Positions 7,008 to 16,099 of a DNA stretch of 64,000 bases are shown here, one piece after another. Under the pieces are notes generated by a model that was given only the letters and a program-made list of their open reading frames with translations, was not told where the DNA came from and did no database searches. This stretch comes from Kineosporia sp. NBRC 101731 (GTDB lineage Bacteria; Actinomycetota; Actinomycetes; Actinomycetales; Kineosporiaceae), in the NCBI RefSeq assembly GCF_030269305.1, contig NZ_BSTC01000006.1, forward strand, positions 124,001 to 188,000. The letters are read 5' to 3'. Each line of letters starts with the position of its first letter. Position 1 is the first letter of the stretch. The position numbers were made by a program, and so were the translations under genes.

Positions 7008-8726
7008 TCAGCCGCGCCGGCGGAGCAGAGCGTCACGGGCGCGCAGGGCCAGCCAGAGTTCGTAGCGCCCGTCCCCGTCGTCCAGCGACCGTCCGGTCAG
7101 GGTGGCGATTTTCGCGATCCGGTTGCGCACGGTGTTGCGGTGGATGCCGAGTCTCCCGGCGGCGGTCTCCCAGACACCGTTCACGGAGAGCCAGGCCTGC
7201 AGAGTGTCGAGCAGGTCGAGGCGCTCGGCCTCGGGAAGGGCGTCGATCGGGGCCAGCACGGCGCGACTGACCGCGGTGAGCGTCTCCAGAGTGCTGAGTT
7301 GCAGGAGCAGTGCCGAAGCACGGTTGTGCCCGAGCTGGGCGGGTGCCCCCGTCTGCCGGCTGACCTCCACCAGGGCGTGGGCCTGCCGGGCGGAGGACGC
7401 CAGCTCGGTCAGCGGGACCAGCGCACCGATACCGGTGGGCCGGTCGCCGACCGCACGGGCCAGGGCCGCGGTCAGCCCGGTACCGCGGTCGTGATGCGCC
7501 GAGCTGAGGGGAGGCCCGGGCGGTTCGGGTGGCCCGGGTGGCTCGGACGACCTTGACGGCCTGGACGGCGCCGGGGTCACCGGCTCCGGGACGACCAGTT
7601 CGACCCCGGCCGACCCCGGACGGGCCACCGAACCCGGCAGGGTGGCGGTGAGGCGTACACCGAGGACATCGAGATCCTCACCGGGGCGGGGGCGGACCAC
7701 GACCACCCGCGCGGTGTCCGTCTCCAGACCGACCCGCTGGGCGAGGCGCTGCGCCTGCTCAGCGCCCAGCCCCGGACGCAGCATCTGGGCCACGACGTGA
7801 GCTCGCTGGACCCGCACGGGTCGATCGGCCACGAACTGATGCTCCAGATGCAGGGAGAGCAGCGCTGTGAGTACCGGAAGCAGCAGCGTCCGGCGGGACT
7901 CGTCGGCCGGGGACTTTCCGTTCCCGGCCGAGGCCCAGGAGGAGCCGCGCGCCGGTGAGGTGTCGCCCCTGGGCAGTGAGGGGGTGCCTATGGGGGGTGA
8001 GGCGGTGCCGATCAGCAGTACCCCGTGGATCTGCCGGGTGCCGAGAAGGTACGGCAGCGCCCCGGCGTGATGCGGACCCGGTGTTCGGACCGGTCCGTCG
8101 CCCAGCTGTGGCGGATGGTCGTTGGTCAGGTGCTCGGTCATCTGTGGCCCAAGTGCTTCCAGGGCCGGGGCCTCGGTGCCCGCCCGGGCCAGCACGCTAC
8201 CGGCCAGGTCGAACACCACGGCAGACTCACCGGTCGCGGCGTACCAGGAGTGCAACAGGTCGGGCAGGGGCGTGGGCGTGACCGCGGTCCCGGTGAGATT
8301 GCGACCGGCAGTGGCCACCTGGCGCAGCAAGCGGCGCTCCTGGGCGGCCAGCCAGGTCAGGATCCACTCGGTGATCGCGATGAACGGCACACCGTCCGGC
8401 ACCTCGATGACCGGCAGGCCCTCCAGGTCGCCGGCCTGCACCAGCGGGAGGGGCGCCGTCTGGAAGGGCATGGCCGGCCCCAGTCCCACGATCACCGCAG
8501 CTACTCCGTGGTCCAAGCAGTGGCGAGCGTAAAGCCTTGCATTATCAAGGTCTTCGGGCTGCAGGAGGCCGAGGGTCATCAAGATGTCGCCGCCGTGCAG
8601 CCAGGGCCCCGGTTCCAGGAGCTCGGACACGTGGGCGGCCCGCACCGGGCGGTCGAGCCCGGCCCGGCCCCCGACCACGGACAGCCGTAGGGAGGGTTCG
8701 TCGACGAGTTGCCGGACGGTGAGCAC
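7008..8726 (-). CDS. PucR-family transcriptional regulator
   Basis: 572 residues. The N-terminal PucR sensory domain starts MLTVRQLVDEPSLRLSVVGG and continues with the typical 'HVSELLEPGPWLHGGDILMT'. A central GGDEF-like region follows. The C-terminal PucR HTH is LLDTLQAWLSVNGVWETAAG with LGIHRNTVRNRIAKI. The family controls purine, polyamine and amino-acid catabolism. It is transcribed divergently from the ureohydrolase gene across a 256-bp spacer, which makes that gene and the ABC transporter behind it the likely targets. A Pro/Gly/Ser-rich insertion (about residues 390-410) breaks the middle of the protein and looks like a strain-specific linker. Confidence 0.85.
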   Translation of the reverse strand: MLTVRQLVDEPSLRLSVVGGRAGLDRPVRAAHVSELLEPGPWLHGGDILMTLGLLQPEDLDNARLYARHCLDHGVAAVIVGLGPAMPFQTAPLPLVQAGDLEGLPVIEVPDGVPFIAITEWILTWLAAQERRLLRQVATAGRNLTGTAVTPTPLPDLLHSWYAATGESAVVFDLAGSVLARAGTEAPALEALGPQMTEHLTNDHPPQLGDGPVRTPGPHHAGALPYLLGTRQIHGVLLIGTASPPIGTPSLPRGDTSPARGSSWASAGNGKSPADESRRTLLLPVLTALLSLHLEHQFVADRPVRVQRAHVVAQMLRPGLGAEQAQRLAQRVGLETDTARVVVVRPRPGEDLDVLGVRLTATLPGSVARPGSAGVELVVPEPVTPAPSRPSRSSEPPGPPEPPGPPLSSAHHDRGTGLTAALARAVGDRPTGIGALVPLTELASSARQAHALVEVSRQTGAPAQLGHNRASALLLQLSTLETLTAVSRAVLAPIDALPEAERLDLLDTLQAWLSVNGVWETAAGRLGIHRNTVRNRIAKIATLTGRSLDDGDGRYELWLALRARDALLRRRG

Positions 8727-8982
8727 TCCGCCTCTTCTTCAGGAGTCATTGTGCGGATCGCACCGCAGGTCTGGAGGGAACTGTACTGATCGGCTCTAGG
8801 TGGCAGGGTCCGGGGCGGGCACACTCGACCCACCGCATCCGGGCAGGGCCGAAAACCAACGCATCACAGTGAACTACGACGTGGGGTCAGGATCGCGACA
8901 CGCATCACAGTCGATGACCGTAAATGTAACACGAGCGACACGCGTCCGTAATCCCTCTGATGCCAGGCGAAAGCGTGAGCAC
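8727..8982. promoter_or_regulatory. divergent promoter region, pucR / ureohydrolase
   Basis: The 256-bp spacer between two divergent start codons must hold both promoters. It is less GC-rich than the flanks around 8870-8960. I see no convincing long palindrome, so the PucR binding site cannot be placed by eye. Confidence 0.4.
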
Positions 8983-9933
8983 ATGAATCATCCAGTCGGT
9001 CCGATTGACGCGAGTGTCGTTCCCCGCTACTCGGGTTGGAGTACCTTCGCCCGGCTGCCGCGTCTGGACGAGGTGACGAACTTCGACCTCGCCGTCCTCG
9101 GAGTGCCCTTCGACGGCGGGGTGACCTACCGGCCCGGAGCGCGGTTCGGGCCGGCCCACGTGCGGCAGTCGTCCCGGCTGCTGCGGCCCTACAACCCGGT
9201 ACAGCAGATCGCCCCCTTCGACGTGATGCAGGTCGTTGACGCCGGTGACCTGGCGGTCAACCCCTTCGACACGTCCGGTGCACTGGCGGCCATCACCTCT
9301 CGCGCTCTCGACCTGACCTCCGGGGGGTCCCGGCTGGTGACGATCGGCGGTGATCACACTATCGCCCTGCCCCTGCTGCGGGCCGCAGCGGAGCGTCACG
9401 GGCCGGTCGCGGTACTGCATTTCGATGCGCATCTGGACACCTGGGACACCTATTTCGACGAGCCCTACACCCACGGCACCCCGTTCCGCCGGGCCGCCGA
9501 GGAAGGCGTGATCGACAGCACCGGCTGTGTGCACGTCGGTATCCGGGGACCGGTCTACAGCGATCGGGACCGGTACGAGGACCAGGTGCTCGGCTTCCAG
9601 ATCATCGGTGCCGAGGAGACCGAAGACCTGGGCTGGCGCGGTATCGCCGAGCGGGTGAAGGCGCGCCTGGGCGACCGCCCGGTCTATGTGTCCGTCGATA
9701 TCGACGTTCTCGACCCGGCTTTCGCACCGGGTACCGGAACTCCCGAGCCGGGGGGCCTGACCAGTCGCGAACTGCTCGCCGTTCTGCGCTCGCTGGCCGG
9801 GGTGAACGTGGTCGGTGCCGACATCGTCGAGGTGGCGCCGGCCTACGACCATGCCGAGATCACCGGTATGGCGGCCGCCTCGGTGGCCTACGAGCTGATC
9901 TGTGCCATGACGCCGCGACCGGTCTCCGACTGA
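8983..9933 (+). CDS. ureohydrolase of the agmatinase/guanidinobutyrase family
   Basis: The ATG at 8983 gives 316 residues starting [20 protein letters not shown], close to the length of guanidinobutyrase GbuA. The dimanganese ligands are visible in order: GGDHT (~122), [10 protein letters not shown] (~147) and [16 protein letters not shown] (~237). '[18 protein letters not shown]' near the N-terminus is also characteristic. The frame is open 61 codons further upstream, but that section has no similarity and an AT-leaning composition. The enzyme removes urea from a guanidino substrate; agmatine, guanidinobutyrate and guanidinopropionate cannot be told apart from sequence alone. The adjacent AruI-like decarboxylase favours guanidinobutyrate. 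Confidence 0.8.
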   Translation: MNHPVGPIDASVVPRYSGWSTFARLPRLDEVTNFDLAVLGVPFDGGVTYRPGARFGPAHVRQSSRLLRPYNPVQQIAPFDVMQVVDAGDLAVNPFDTSGALAAITSRALDLTSGGSRLVTIGGDHTIALPLLRAAAERHGPVAVLHFDAHLDTWDTYFDEPYTHGTPFRRAAEEGVIDSTGCVHVGIRGPVYSDRDRYEDQVLGFQIIGAEETEDLGWRGIAERVKARLGDRPVYVSVDIDVLDPAFAPGTGTPEPGGLTSRELLAVLRSLAGVNVVGADIVEVAPAYDHAEITGMAAASVAYELICAMTPRPVSD

Positions 9934-10044
9934 CGGACCTCTCCGGACGCCGTCATCGTCCCTCATCATCCTGTCACTGTCCCGTCACCGTCTCGGACCG
10001 GCGCTGATCCGAGACCCCCCGTTCTGATACGAAAGGTCCCCCTC

Positions 10045-10971
10045 ATGAACCCGTTCGGTAGCCGTCGGCGCATCCTGTCCGGCCTCGCGGTCCCCGCCAC
10101 CTGCATCGCGCTGCTCGCTGCCTGTGGCAGCGGCTCGGACGGTGGGGACACCGCCACCGCAGCCACCTCCGCGCCCGAGGTGAGCAGCAATGCCGACATC
10201 TTCGCGAAACTTCCGGAAGATGTTCAGAAGTCGAAGTCGATCACGGTGGCGACCGAAGCCCTGTACCCGCCCTACGAGTATCTCGCCGAGGACGGCAGCA
10301 CCGTGATCGGTCTCGACATCGACCTTCTCGACGCGGTGACCGCGCGGATGGGTATCGACTACGAGCTCACGAACACCGCGTTCGACGGACTGCAGCCGGG
10401 GCTGGAGAGCAAGCGTTACCGGGTGGTCATGGCGGCGATGTCGGACACCGAGGAACGGCGGGCCAAGTTCGACTTCGTCGACTACTACCAGGCCGGTCAG
10501 GCGATCGTGGTGCGCAAGGGCAACCCTGAGAACATCAGTGGGCTGGCCGACCTGTGCGGCCAGCCGGTTGCCGTGCTGGTGTCCTCGGCCCAGGAGGCGC
10601 TGCTGAAAGAGGTCAACGGCGCGGAGTGCGCCGACGACCCGATCAAGGTGACGTCGCTGCAGAGCGACACGGACGCGCTGACCGGGGTGCAGTCGGGGCG
10701 ATACGTGGCGGATGTCGCGCAGGAGCCGGTGGCCCGGTACAACGCCGAGCAGGTCGGTGGCGGCAACGCCTTCGAGGTCGCCAACGCCGAGCCGATCCGC
10801 CCGAACCCGCTGGGTGTCATGCTGAACAAGGACGACGACGAGCTGGAGGCCGCTTTCGCCGAGGCCTTCCAGTCGCTGGTGGACGACGGCACCTACGCCC
10901 AGATCCTGAAGAAGTCGGACCTGGCTTCGGGCGCGATCACCGAGGTCACGGTGAACGGGGGCACCGAGTGA
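10045..10971 (+). CDS. amino-acid ABC transporter substrate-binding lipoprotein
   Basis: 308 residues with a lipoprotein signal (positively charged start, hydrophobic core, lipobox LLAAC) and Cys anchoring at about residue 27. The mature part is a family 3 solute-binding protein for polar amino acids: SITVATEALYPPYEYLAEDG, then GLDIDLLDAVTARMGIDYEL, 'FDGLQPGLESKRYRVVMAAM' and the hinge 'GLADLCGQPVAVL'. It is the first gene of a three-gene transporter operon and overlaps the permease start by 4 bp. Family and role are clear; the ligand (arginine, ornithine or a guanidino acid) is inferred from the preceding ureohydrolase gene. Confidence 0.85.
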   Translation: MNPFGSRRRILSGLAVPATCIALLAACGSGSDGGDTATAATSAPEVSSNADIFAKLPEDVQKSKSITVATEALYPPYEYLAEDGSTVIGLDIDLLDAVTARMGIDYELTNTAFDGLQPGLESKRYRVVMAAMSDTEERRAKFDFVDYYQAGQAIVVRKGNPENISGLADLCGQPVAVLVSSAQEALLKEVNGAECADDPIKVTSLQSDTDALTGVQSGRYVADVAQEPVARYNAEQVGGGNAFEVANAEPIRPNPLGVMLNKDDDELEAAFAEAFQSLVDDGTYAQILKKSDLASGAITEVTVNGGTE

Positions 10972-11864
10972 CCGATCGGGCGCAGGGCCTGCCGGTCGTG
11001 CCCGTCCGGCACCCGGGGCAGGTGGTGGCGGCGGTGGTCGTGGTGGCGCTCCTGGCATGGCTGGCGGTGGCGATCGGCCGCAACCAGTTCATCCAGTGGG
11101 ATGCCGTCGGCGAACGGCTGACCGCCTCGGCCATCCTGGGCGGGCTGGGCGTGACGGTCTGGCTGACCATCGCCGCGATGGTGCTGGGCGTGGTCGGTGG
11201 CGTGGGCCTGGCCGTGGCCCGGCTCTCGTCGAACCGGGTGCTGAGAGTGCTCTCCGGGGGGTACATCTGGCTGTTCCGCGGGACTCCGGTACTGGTCCAG
11301 ATCCTGGTCTGGTTCAACCTGGCCCTGTTCTTCCCCCGGCTCGGGTTCGGCGCGTTGAGCGTGGACACCAACTCGGTCATCACCCCCTTCGGGGCGGCTC
11401 TGCTGGCCCTGGCGCTGAACGAGTCCGCGTACATGGCTGAGATCGTGCGCGGCGGCATCCAGGCCGTTGACCAGGGCCAGACCGAGGCGGCTCAGGCACT
11501 GGGGATGAAGCGGAGCCTGGCACTGCGGCGGATCGTGCTGCCGCAGGCCATGCGTGTGATCATCCCGCCGACCGGGAACGAGCTCGTCACCTTGCTGAAG
11601 ACCACGTCCCTGGTGGCCGTGATCGGGGCCGGCGACCTGTTGACCAAGGCCCAGGCGATCGGCGCGGTCGACTTCACCCGGATGGAGATGCTGATCGTCG
11701 CCAGCATCTGGTATCTGGCCCTGGTCACGATCGCGACCGCCGGCCAGACGGTGCTGGAACGCCGCTACACCCGCGGCCACGCCGGCTCCCCGCAGGGCCC
11801 GGGGTGGGGTCGTCTGGTGCGGAACCTGTTGCCCGGCCGGAGAATGCAGGAGGTGACGCGATGA
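10968..11864 (+). CDS. amino-acid ABC transporter permease
   Basis: GTG start at 10968 inside the last codons of the binding-protein gene (GTGA overlap); 298 residues. It begins with one extra N-terminal helix ([19 protein letters not shown]) before the HisMQ-type permease core '[20 protein letters not shown]'. The EAA loop that contacts the ATPase is present as [20 protein letters not shown] with '[14 protein letters not shown]' after it. Only one permease is encoded, so the channel is probably a homodimer. The stop overlaps the ATPase start (ATGA). Confidence 0.88.
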   Translation: MTDRAQGLPVVPVRHPGQVVAAVVVVALLAWLAVAIGRNQFIQWDAVGERLTASAILGGLGVTVWLTIAAMVLGVVGGVGLAVARLSSNRVLRVLSGGYIWLFRGTPVLVQILVWFNLALFFPRLGFGALSVDTNSVITPFGAALLALALNESAYMAEIVRGGIQAVDQGQTEAAQALGMKRSLALRRIVLPQAMRVIIPPTGNELVTLLKTTSLVAVIGAGDLLTKAQAIGAVDFTRMEMLIVASIWYLALVTIATAGQTVLERRYTRGHAGSPQGPGWGRLVRNLLPGRRMQEVTR

Positions 11865-12628
11865 GTGCCACCCCGATGGTCGAAGTGCGTGAGGTGCACA
11901 AGTCCTACGGCGGCACCGAGGTGCTGCGGGGGATCGACCTGACCGTGGCGCCCGGGGAGGTGATGAGCGTGCTCGGGCCGTCCGGCTCGGGCAAGTCCAC
12001 CCTGCTGCGTTGCCTGAACCACCTGGAGAGGGTGGACTCGGGCATCGTCCGGGTGGACGGCGAGCTGCTCGGCTACCGCGAGCACGGAGGTAAGCTGTAC
12101 GAGCTCAAGGAGGACGAGATCGCCGTGCAGCGGCGCGGTATCGGTATGGTGTTCCAGCGCTTCAACCTGTTCCCGCACCTGAGCGCTCTGGAGAACGTGA
12201 TGGAGGCGCCGGTGCGGGTGCTGCGCCGCAAGCCGGCCCAGGCCCGTGAGCGCGCGGAGGAGCTGCTCGAGCGGGTGGGCCTGGCCGACCGGGCCGATTA
12301 CTACCCGTCGCAGCTGTCCGGCGGTCAGCAACAGCGGGTGGCGATTGCCCGGGCCCTGGCGATGGACCCGAAGCTCATGCTGTTCGACGAGCCGACGTCG
12401 GCACTGGACCCGGAACTGGTCGGAGATGTGCTCGACGTGATGCGAGGGCTGGCCGCCGACGGGATGACCATGGTGGTGGTGACCCACGAGATCGGTTTCG
12501 CCCGGGAGGTGTGTGACACCGTGGTGTTCATGGACGGCGGCTCGGTCATCGAGACGGGCACACCGGCCGATGTGATCAGGAACCCGCAGCAACCCCGGAC
12601 CAGATCGTTCTTGTCCAAGGTACTTTGA
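11861..12628 (+). CDS. amino-acid ABC transporter ATPase
   Basis: 255 residues from the ATG at 11861. Walker [20 protein letters not shown]-loop [18 protein letters not shown], signature [20 protein letters not shown], Walker [17 protein letters not shown] and switch His ([11 protein letters not shown]) are all intact. It is of the GlnQ/HisP class used with family 3 binding proteins. It is the last gene of the transporter operon; the SDR gene begins 27 bp later. Confidence 0.92.
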   Translation: MSATPMVEVREVHKSYGGTEVLRGIDLTVAPGEVMSVLGPSGSGKSTLLRCLNHLERVDSGIVRVDGELLGYREHGGKLYELKEDEIAVQRRGIGMVFQRFNLFPHLSALENVMEAPVRVLRRKPAQARERAEELLERVGLADRADYYPSQLSGGQQQRVAIARALAMDPKLMLFDEPTSALDPELVGDVLDVMRGLAADGMTMVVVTHEIGFAREVCDTVVFMDGGSVIETGTPADVIRNPQQPRTRSFLSKVL

Positions 12629-12655
12629 CACCCCGATGCGAGAGAGTGGAACAGC

Positions 12656-13411
12656 ATGTCGCGAGTAGCCGTGATCAGTGGTGCCAGTAGCGGAATCGGT
12701 GCGGCCACCGCGCGCGGTCTGGCCCGCGCCGGGTTCGAGGTGATTTTGCTGGCTCGCCGGGAGGATCGGCTCAAGGCCGTGTGCGACGAGATCGCCGCCG
12801 CCGGTGGGCAGGCCCGCTACCACCGTCTCGACGTCACCGACGCCGACGCGGTGCGGGAGTTCGCGCAGACCGTCGAGCAGTGCGACGTGCTCGTGAACAA
12901 TGCCGGTGGTGCGATCGGGATCGACCCGGTCCTGAGCGCCGACCCGTCCGACTGGCGGAAGATGTACGAGGTCAACGTGATCGGCCCGCTGCAGCTGACC
13001 CAGGCGCTGGCGCCGAAGTTCCGCCACACGGACGACGCGGTGATCGTCGTGCTCACCTCGACAGCGGCCTCCGGCGTGTACGAGGGCGGCGGCGGTTACA
13101 CCGCGGCCAAGCACGGTGAGCACGCGCTGGCCGGCACGCTGCGGCTCGAACTGTGCGGTGAGCCGGTGCGGGTCATCGAGATCGCGCCGGGGATGGTTGC
13201 CACGGAAGAGTTCTCGCTCAACCGTTTCGGGGGCGACCAGGCCCGGGCCGACGCGGTGTATGCCGGAGTACCCGACCCGCTGAGTGCCGACGACGTGGCC
13301 GAGACCGTGGTCTGGGCCGTCACCCGGCCCCGGCACGTGAACGTCGACCTGCTGGTGCTGCGGCCCCGGGCCCAGGCGGCGCAGCACAAGGTGCACCGGG
13401 TCACTCCGTAA
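12656..13411 (+). CDS. short-chain dehydrogenase/reductase
   Basis: 251 residues of classical SDR type: cofactor motif VISGASSGIGAATARGLA, 'VLVNNAGGAIGIDP', catalytic Ser region (VVLTSTAASGVYEGGGG) and catalytic Tyr/Lys in YTAAKHGEHAL. The final segment 'NVDLLVLRPRAQAAQHKVHR' is typical of the YdfG-like serine/3-hydroxy-acid dehydrogenases. It follows the ABC transporter at 27 bp and is probably cotranscribed, so it may oxidise or reduce a product of the imported amino acid. Substrate not determinable. Confidence 0.85.
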   Translation: MSRVAVISGASSGIGAATARGLARAGFEVILLARREDRLKAVCDEIAAAGGQARYHRLDVTDADAVREFAQTVEQCDVLVNNAGGAIGIDPVLSADPSDWRKMYEVNVIGPLQLTQALAPKFRHTDDAVIVVLTSTAASGVYEGGGGYTAAKHGEHALAGTLRLELCGEPVRVIEIAPGMVATEEFSLNRFGGDQARADAVYAGVPDPLSADDVAETVVWAVTRPRHVNVDLLVLRPRAQAAQHKVHRVTP

Positions 13412-13452
13412 GCATCTTCCCAGCGACACCGGCAAATGTCACAATTCGTCGC

Positions 13453-14145
13453 GTGAATGCGACGAAGCGTGCACTGATCGTCCGGGGTGGCTGGGAAGGG
13501 CATCAGCCCGTCGCGGCGACCGAACTCTTCATCCCCTTTCTCGAATCCTCCGGTTACGACGTCACGATCGCGGAGAAACCCGCGGTCTACGCCGACGCCG
13601 GCCTGATGGGCACGATCGACCTGGTGGTGCAGTGCGTCACCATGTCGTCGATCGAGAGGGACGAGGTGGCAGGCCTGAGAGCGGCCGTCGCGGCGGGATG
13701 CGGACTGGCCGGGTGGCACGGCGGCATCGCCGACAGCTACCGTGACAGCGCGGACTACCTGCAGCTGATCGGCGGTCAGTTCGCCTGTCACCCGGGCCGT
13801 CACCCCGACGAGCGGGTGGGTGACGCGAGCGACAACTTCATCCCCTACCGCGTCGACGTGGTGCGGGACGACCATCCGGTGACCGCCGGCGTCCCCTCGT
13901 TCGACCTGGTCACCGAGCAGTACTGGGTGCTCTCCGACGAGTTCAACGACGTGCTGGCGACCACGACACTGGCCGCGCAACCCTGGAACGAATGGACGCG
14001 TCCGGTCACCAGCCCGGCAGTCTGGACCCGGCAGTGGGGGAGCGGGCGGGTGTTCGTCGCGACCCCCGGCCACGACGTCGACACGCTCCGGGTCCCGTCG
14101 GTCCGCACCCTGGTCGAGAGGGGCATGCTGTGGGCGAGCCGCTGA
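13453..14145 (+). CDS. ThuA-like domain protein
   Basis: GTG start at 13453; 230 residues covering one ThuA domain, a class I glutamine-amidotransferase-like fold first seen in trehalose-utilization clusters. Visible features are RALIVRGGWEGHQPVAATE, the strand-turn 'LVVQCVTMSSIERDEVAGL', 'GCGLAGWHGGIADSYRDSADY' and near the end 'GSGRVFVATPGHDVDTLRVPS'. It overlaps the following oxidoreductase gene by 16 bp, indicating a two-gene operon. ThuA-like proteins commonly pair with Gfo/Idh/MocA enzymes in sugar 3-dehydrogenation pathways. Confidence 0.85.
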   Translation: MNATKRALIVRGGWEGHQPVAATELFIPFLESSGYDVTIAEKPAVYADAGLMGTIDLVVQCVTMSSIERDEVAGLRAAVAAGCGLAGWHGGIADSYRDSADYLQLIGGQFACHPGRHPDERVGDASDNFIPYRVDVVRDDHPVTAGVPSFDLVTEQYWVLSDEFNDVLATTTLAAQPWNEWTRPVTSPAVWTRQWGSGRVFVATPGHDVDTLRVPSVRTLVERGMLWASR

Positions 14146-15233
14146 ACGACCTGCGGATCGGCGTGATCGGGGCGGGTGCCATCAGCGGTCAGTACTCCCG
14201 CACCCTCGCCCGGCTGCCGCACCTGCCGATCACGTCGATCGCCGACCTGAACCCCGAACGGGCCCAGGCCCTCGCCGCCGCCCACCCGGGTGCGCGCACC
14301 GAGACCGCCGGGCAGCTGCTCGCGGCCGACGACGTGGACCTGGTGCTGAACCTGACCATCCCCGCCGTGCACGGTGAGATCGCGCTCGCCGCCCTGGCCG
14401 CGGGCAAGCACGTGTACGGCGAGAAGCCTCTGGCCCTGACGGTCGACGAGGGCCGTCAGGTGCTGCAGGTCGCGGCCGATCAGGGGCTGCGGGTCGGCTG
14501 TGCCCCGGACACCGTGCTGGGCACGGGCATCCAGACGGCCCGATCGCTGCTCGACGCCGGTCGCATCGGCACCCCGGTCGCCGCGACGGCCTTCATGACG
14601 ACGCCCGGCCACGAGCGCTGGCACCCCGACCCGGAGTTCCTCTACCGCCCGGGCGGCGGGCCCCTGCTCGACATGGGCCCGTACTACCTGACCTCGCTGG
14701 TGCACCTGCTCGGACCGGTGGCGACGGTGACCGGGGTCGGCGCCCGACCCACGTCCAGTCGGGTGATCGGCAGCGGCCCACGAGCCGGAACGTCTTTCGG
14801 CGTCGAGGTGGACACCCACGTCACCGGGATACTCGTGCACGAGTCCGGGGCCGTCTCCACCCTGATGATCAGCTTCGACGTCTGGGCCGCACGGCTGCCC
14901 CGCATCGAGGTCTACGGGTCGAACGGCAGTCTCTCCGTGCCCGACCCCAACCACTTCGACGGCGACGTGGAGATCTTCACCGCGCAGGACCAGCAGTGGC
15001 AGCCGGTTCCGCCCACGGCCGGATACGTCGAGGGCGGGCGCGGCATCGGCATCGCCGACCTGGCCCAGGCCCTGGCCGACGGCGGGCGGCACCGGGTGTC
15101 CGGAAACCTGGCCCTGCACGTGCTCGACGTGATGGAGACCCTGCTGCACGCGGCCCAGGAAGGCAGAACCCTCCCGATCTCCACCCCCTGCGAGCGCCCA
15201 CCCGGCATCACCGATCTCCGGCACCCGTGGTGA
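14130..15233 (+). CDS. Gfo/Idh/MocA-family oxidoreductase
   Basis: GTG start at 14130, within the end of the ThuA gene; 367 residues. The Rossmann motif is IGVIGAGAISGQYSRTLARL, and the family signature with the active-site Lys follows as HVYGEKPLALTVDEGRQVL. The C-terminal beta-sheet domain contains 'GGPLLDMGPYYLTSLVHLLG', which carries the usual Asp and His region. The protein likely oxidises a sugar, inositol or sugar acid with NAD(P). No transporter gene accompanies the pair. Confidence 0.88.
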   Translation: MGEPLNDLRIGVIGAGAISGQYSRTLARLPHLPITSIADLNPERAQALAAAHPGARTETAGQLLAADDVDLVLNLTIPAVHGEIALAALAAGKHVYGEKPLALTVDEGRQVLQVAADQGLRVGCAPDTVLGTGIQTARSLLDAGRIGTPVAATAFMTTPGHERWHPDPEFLYRPGGGPLLDMGPYYLTSLVHLLGPVATVTGVGARPTSSRVIGSGPRAGTSFGVEVDTHVTGILVHESGAVSTLMISFDVWAARLPRIEVYGSNGSLSVPDPNHFDGDVEIFTAQDQQWQPVPPTAGYVEGGRGIGIADLAQALADGGRHRVSGNLALHVLDVMETLLHAAQEGRTLPISTPCERPPGITDLRHPW

Positions 15234-15283
15234 ACGGGACGTAGTCCCCATCCTCGGCCGGCGGTCAAGCGGTAACCCCCCAC

Positions 15284-15330
15284 CTTGCATGATCACGGAC
15301 GAGGAAGGGGGGCGCGGACGAGGAAGGGCG
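15284..15330. repeat. half-copy of the GTGATCA repeat plus a direct repeat
   Basis: 'CTTGCATGATCACGG' at 15283-15297 matches one end of the dispersed inverted-repeat family. It is followed by two copies of 'CGGACGAGGAAGGG' in direct orientation, so this looks like a rearranged or partly deleted copy. Confidence 0.55.
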
Positions 15331-15331
15331 G

Positions 15332-15690
15332 TCAGCGGCGGTGCCGGAGCGTTCGGGCCACGTTTTCCCCATCCTTCACGAACTCCTCGGCCGCCGGCGG
15401 GATAGAACGCCCGGCCGGGGTGGCGGCGAACACCTGCCGCACCGAGGCGTCGTCGGCGTGCAGGCGCAGCAGGGCGATGTCGGCGGGAGTGCCCCGCACC
15501 GCCAGGGAGGGCACCAGTGCCACGCCGAGACCGGCTGCCACACAGCCCCATTTGCCGGTCCACTCGGCCGCGACAATGTCGACGCGCGGACGGAACCCGG
15601 CGGGCAGCGCGGCGCGGAGCAGGTCGTGGTCGTGCGCGGCGGAGCCGACCACGAACGGGTTCTCGAACGTCTCCCGCGTTCCTCCGGGCA
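15332..15690 (-). pseudogene. LysR-family regulator remnant (C-terminal effector domain)
   Basis: The minus frame from about 15690 reads ALPGGTRETFENPFVVGSAA, then 'EWTGKWGCVAAGLGVALVPSL' and 'AEEFVKDGENVARTLRHRR' to a stop at 15332. This is the second half of a LysR substrate-binding domain; 'VAAGLGVALVPSLAV' is its hallmark. The HTH and first ~180 residues are missing, and the similarity ends exactly where the plus-strand RidA similarity begins. I read it as a truncated regulator. Residual expression as a ~106-residue peptide is possible but unlikely to be functional. Confidence 0.7.
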
Positions 15691-16004
15691 GCGCCCTGCT
15701 CGTGCTCTCCGGTCAGGTGGCCGTCGACGCCGATGGTGGCGTGATCGCTCCCGGTGACGTGAGTGCTCAGACCACAGTCATTCTCGAGCAGATTCGCGAC
15801 CTGCTCGCGGCGCACGGCGCGACCCTGGAGAACGTGGTGCACCTGCGCACCTTCATACTCGACCTGGGCCGCCTGCGCGAGTACGGCGCGGCCCGCACCG
15901 CTTTTTTCGCGGGCCTGATCCCGCCCGCCAGCACCACGGTCGGGGTCAGTGCGTTGTTCCTGCCCGGCGTCGAGCTGGAGGTCGAGGTGCTGGCGGGCGT
16001 CTGA
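15675..16004 (+). pseudogene. RidA-family protein lacking its N-terminus
   Basis: From about 15675 the plus frame shows a RidA/YjgF/UK114 domain: VPPGSALLVLSGQVAVDADG, then 'VILEQIRDLLAAHGATLENV' and 'GLIPPASTTVGVSALFLPGV'. The first 15-20 residues and any start codon with a ribosome-binding site are absent; the frame only stays open upstream because it runs antisense through the LysR remnant. RidA proteins deaminate reactive enamine/imine intermediates. The final 'ALFLPGVELEVEVLAGV' keeps the family end, with the usual Arg of the active site not obvious ('HLRTFILDL' could supply it). Confidence 0.65.
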
Positions 16005-16099
16005 GCCGGGGCGGACACCTCGGGAAGAAAGTGGACGAGACTCCGGTTAGGCTCTCCCGGTACGCCTGACCAGCAACAATCCGTAGAGTTGGGGAGAAC

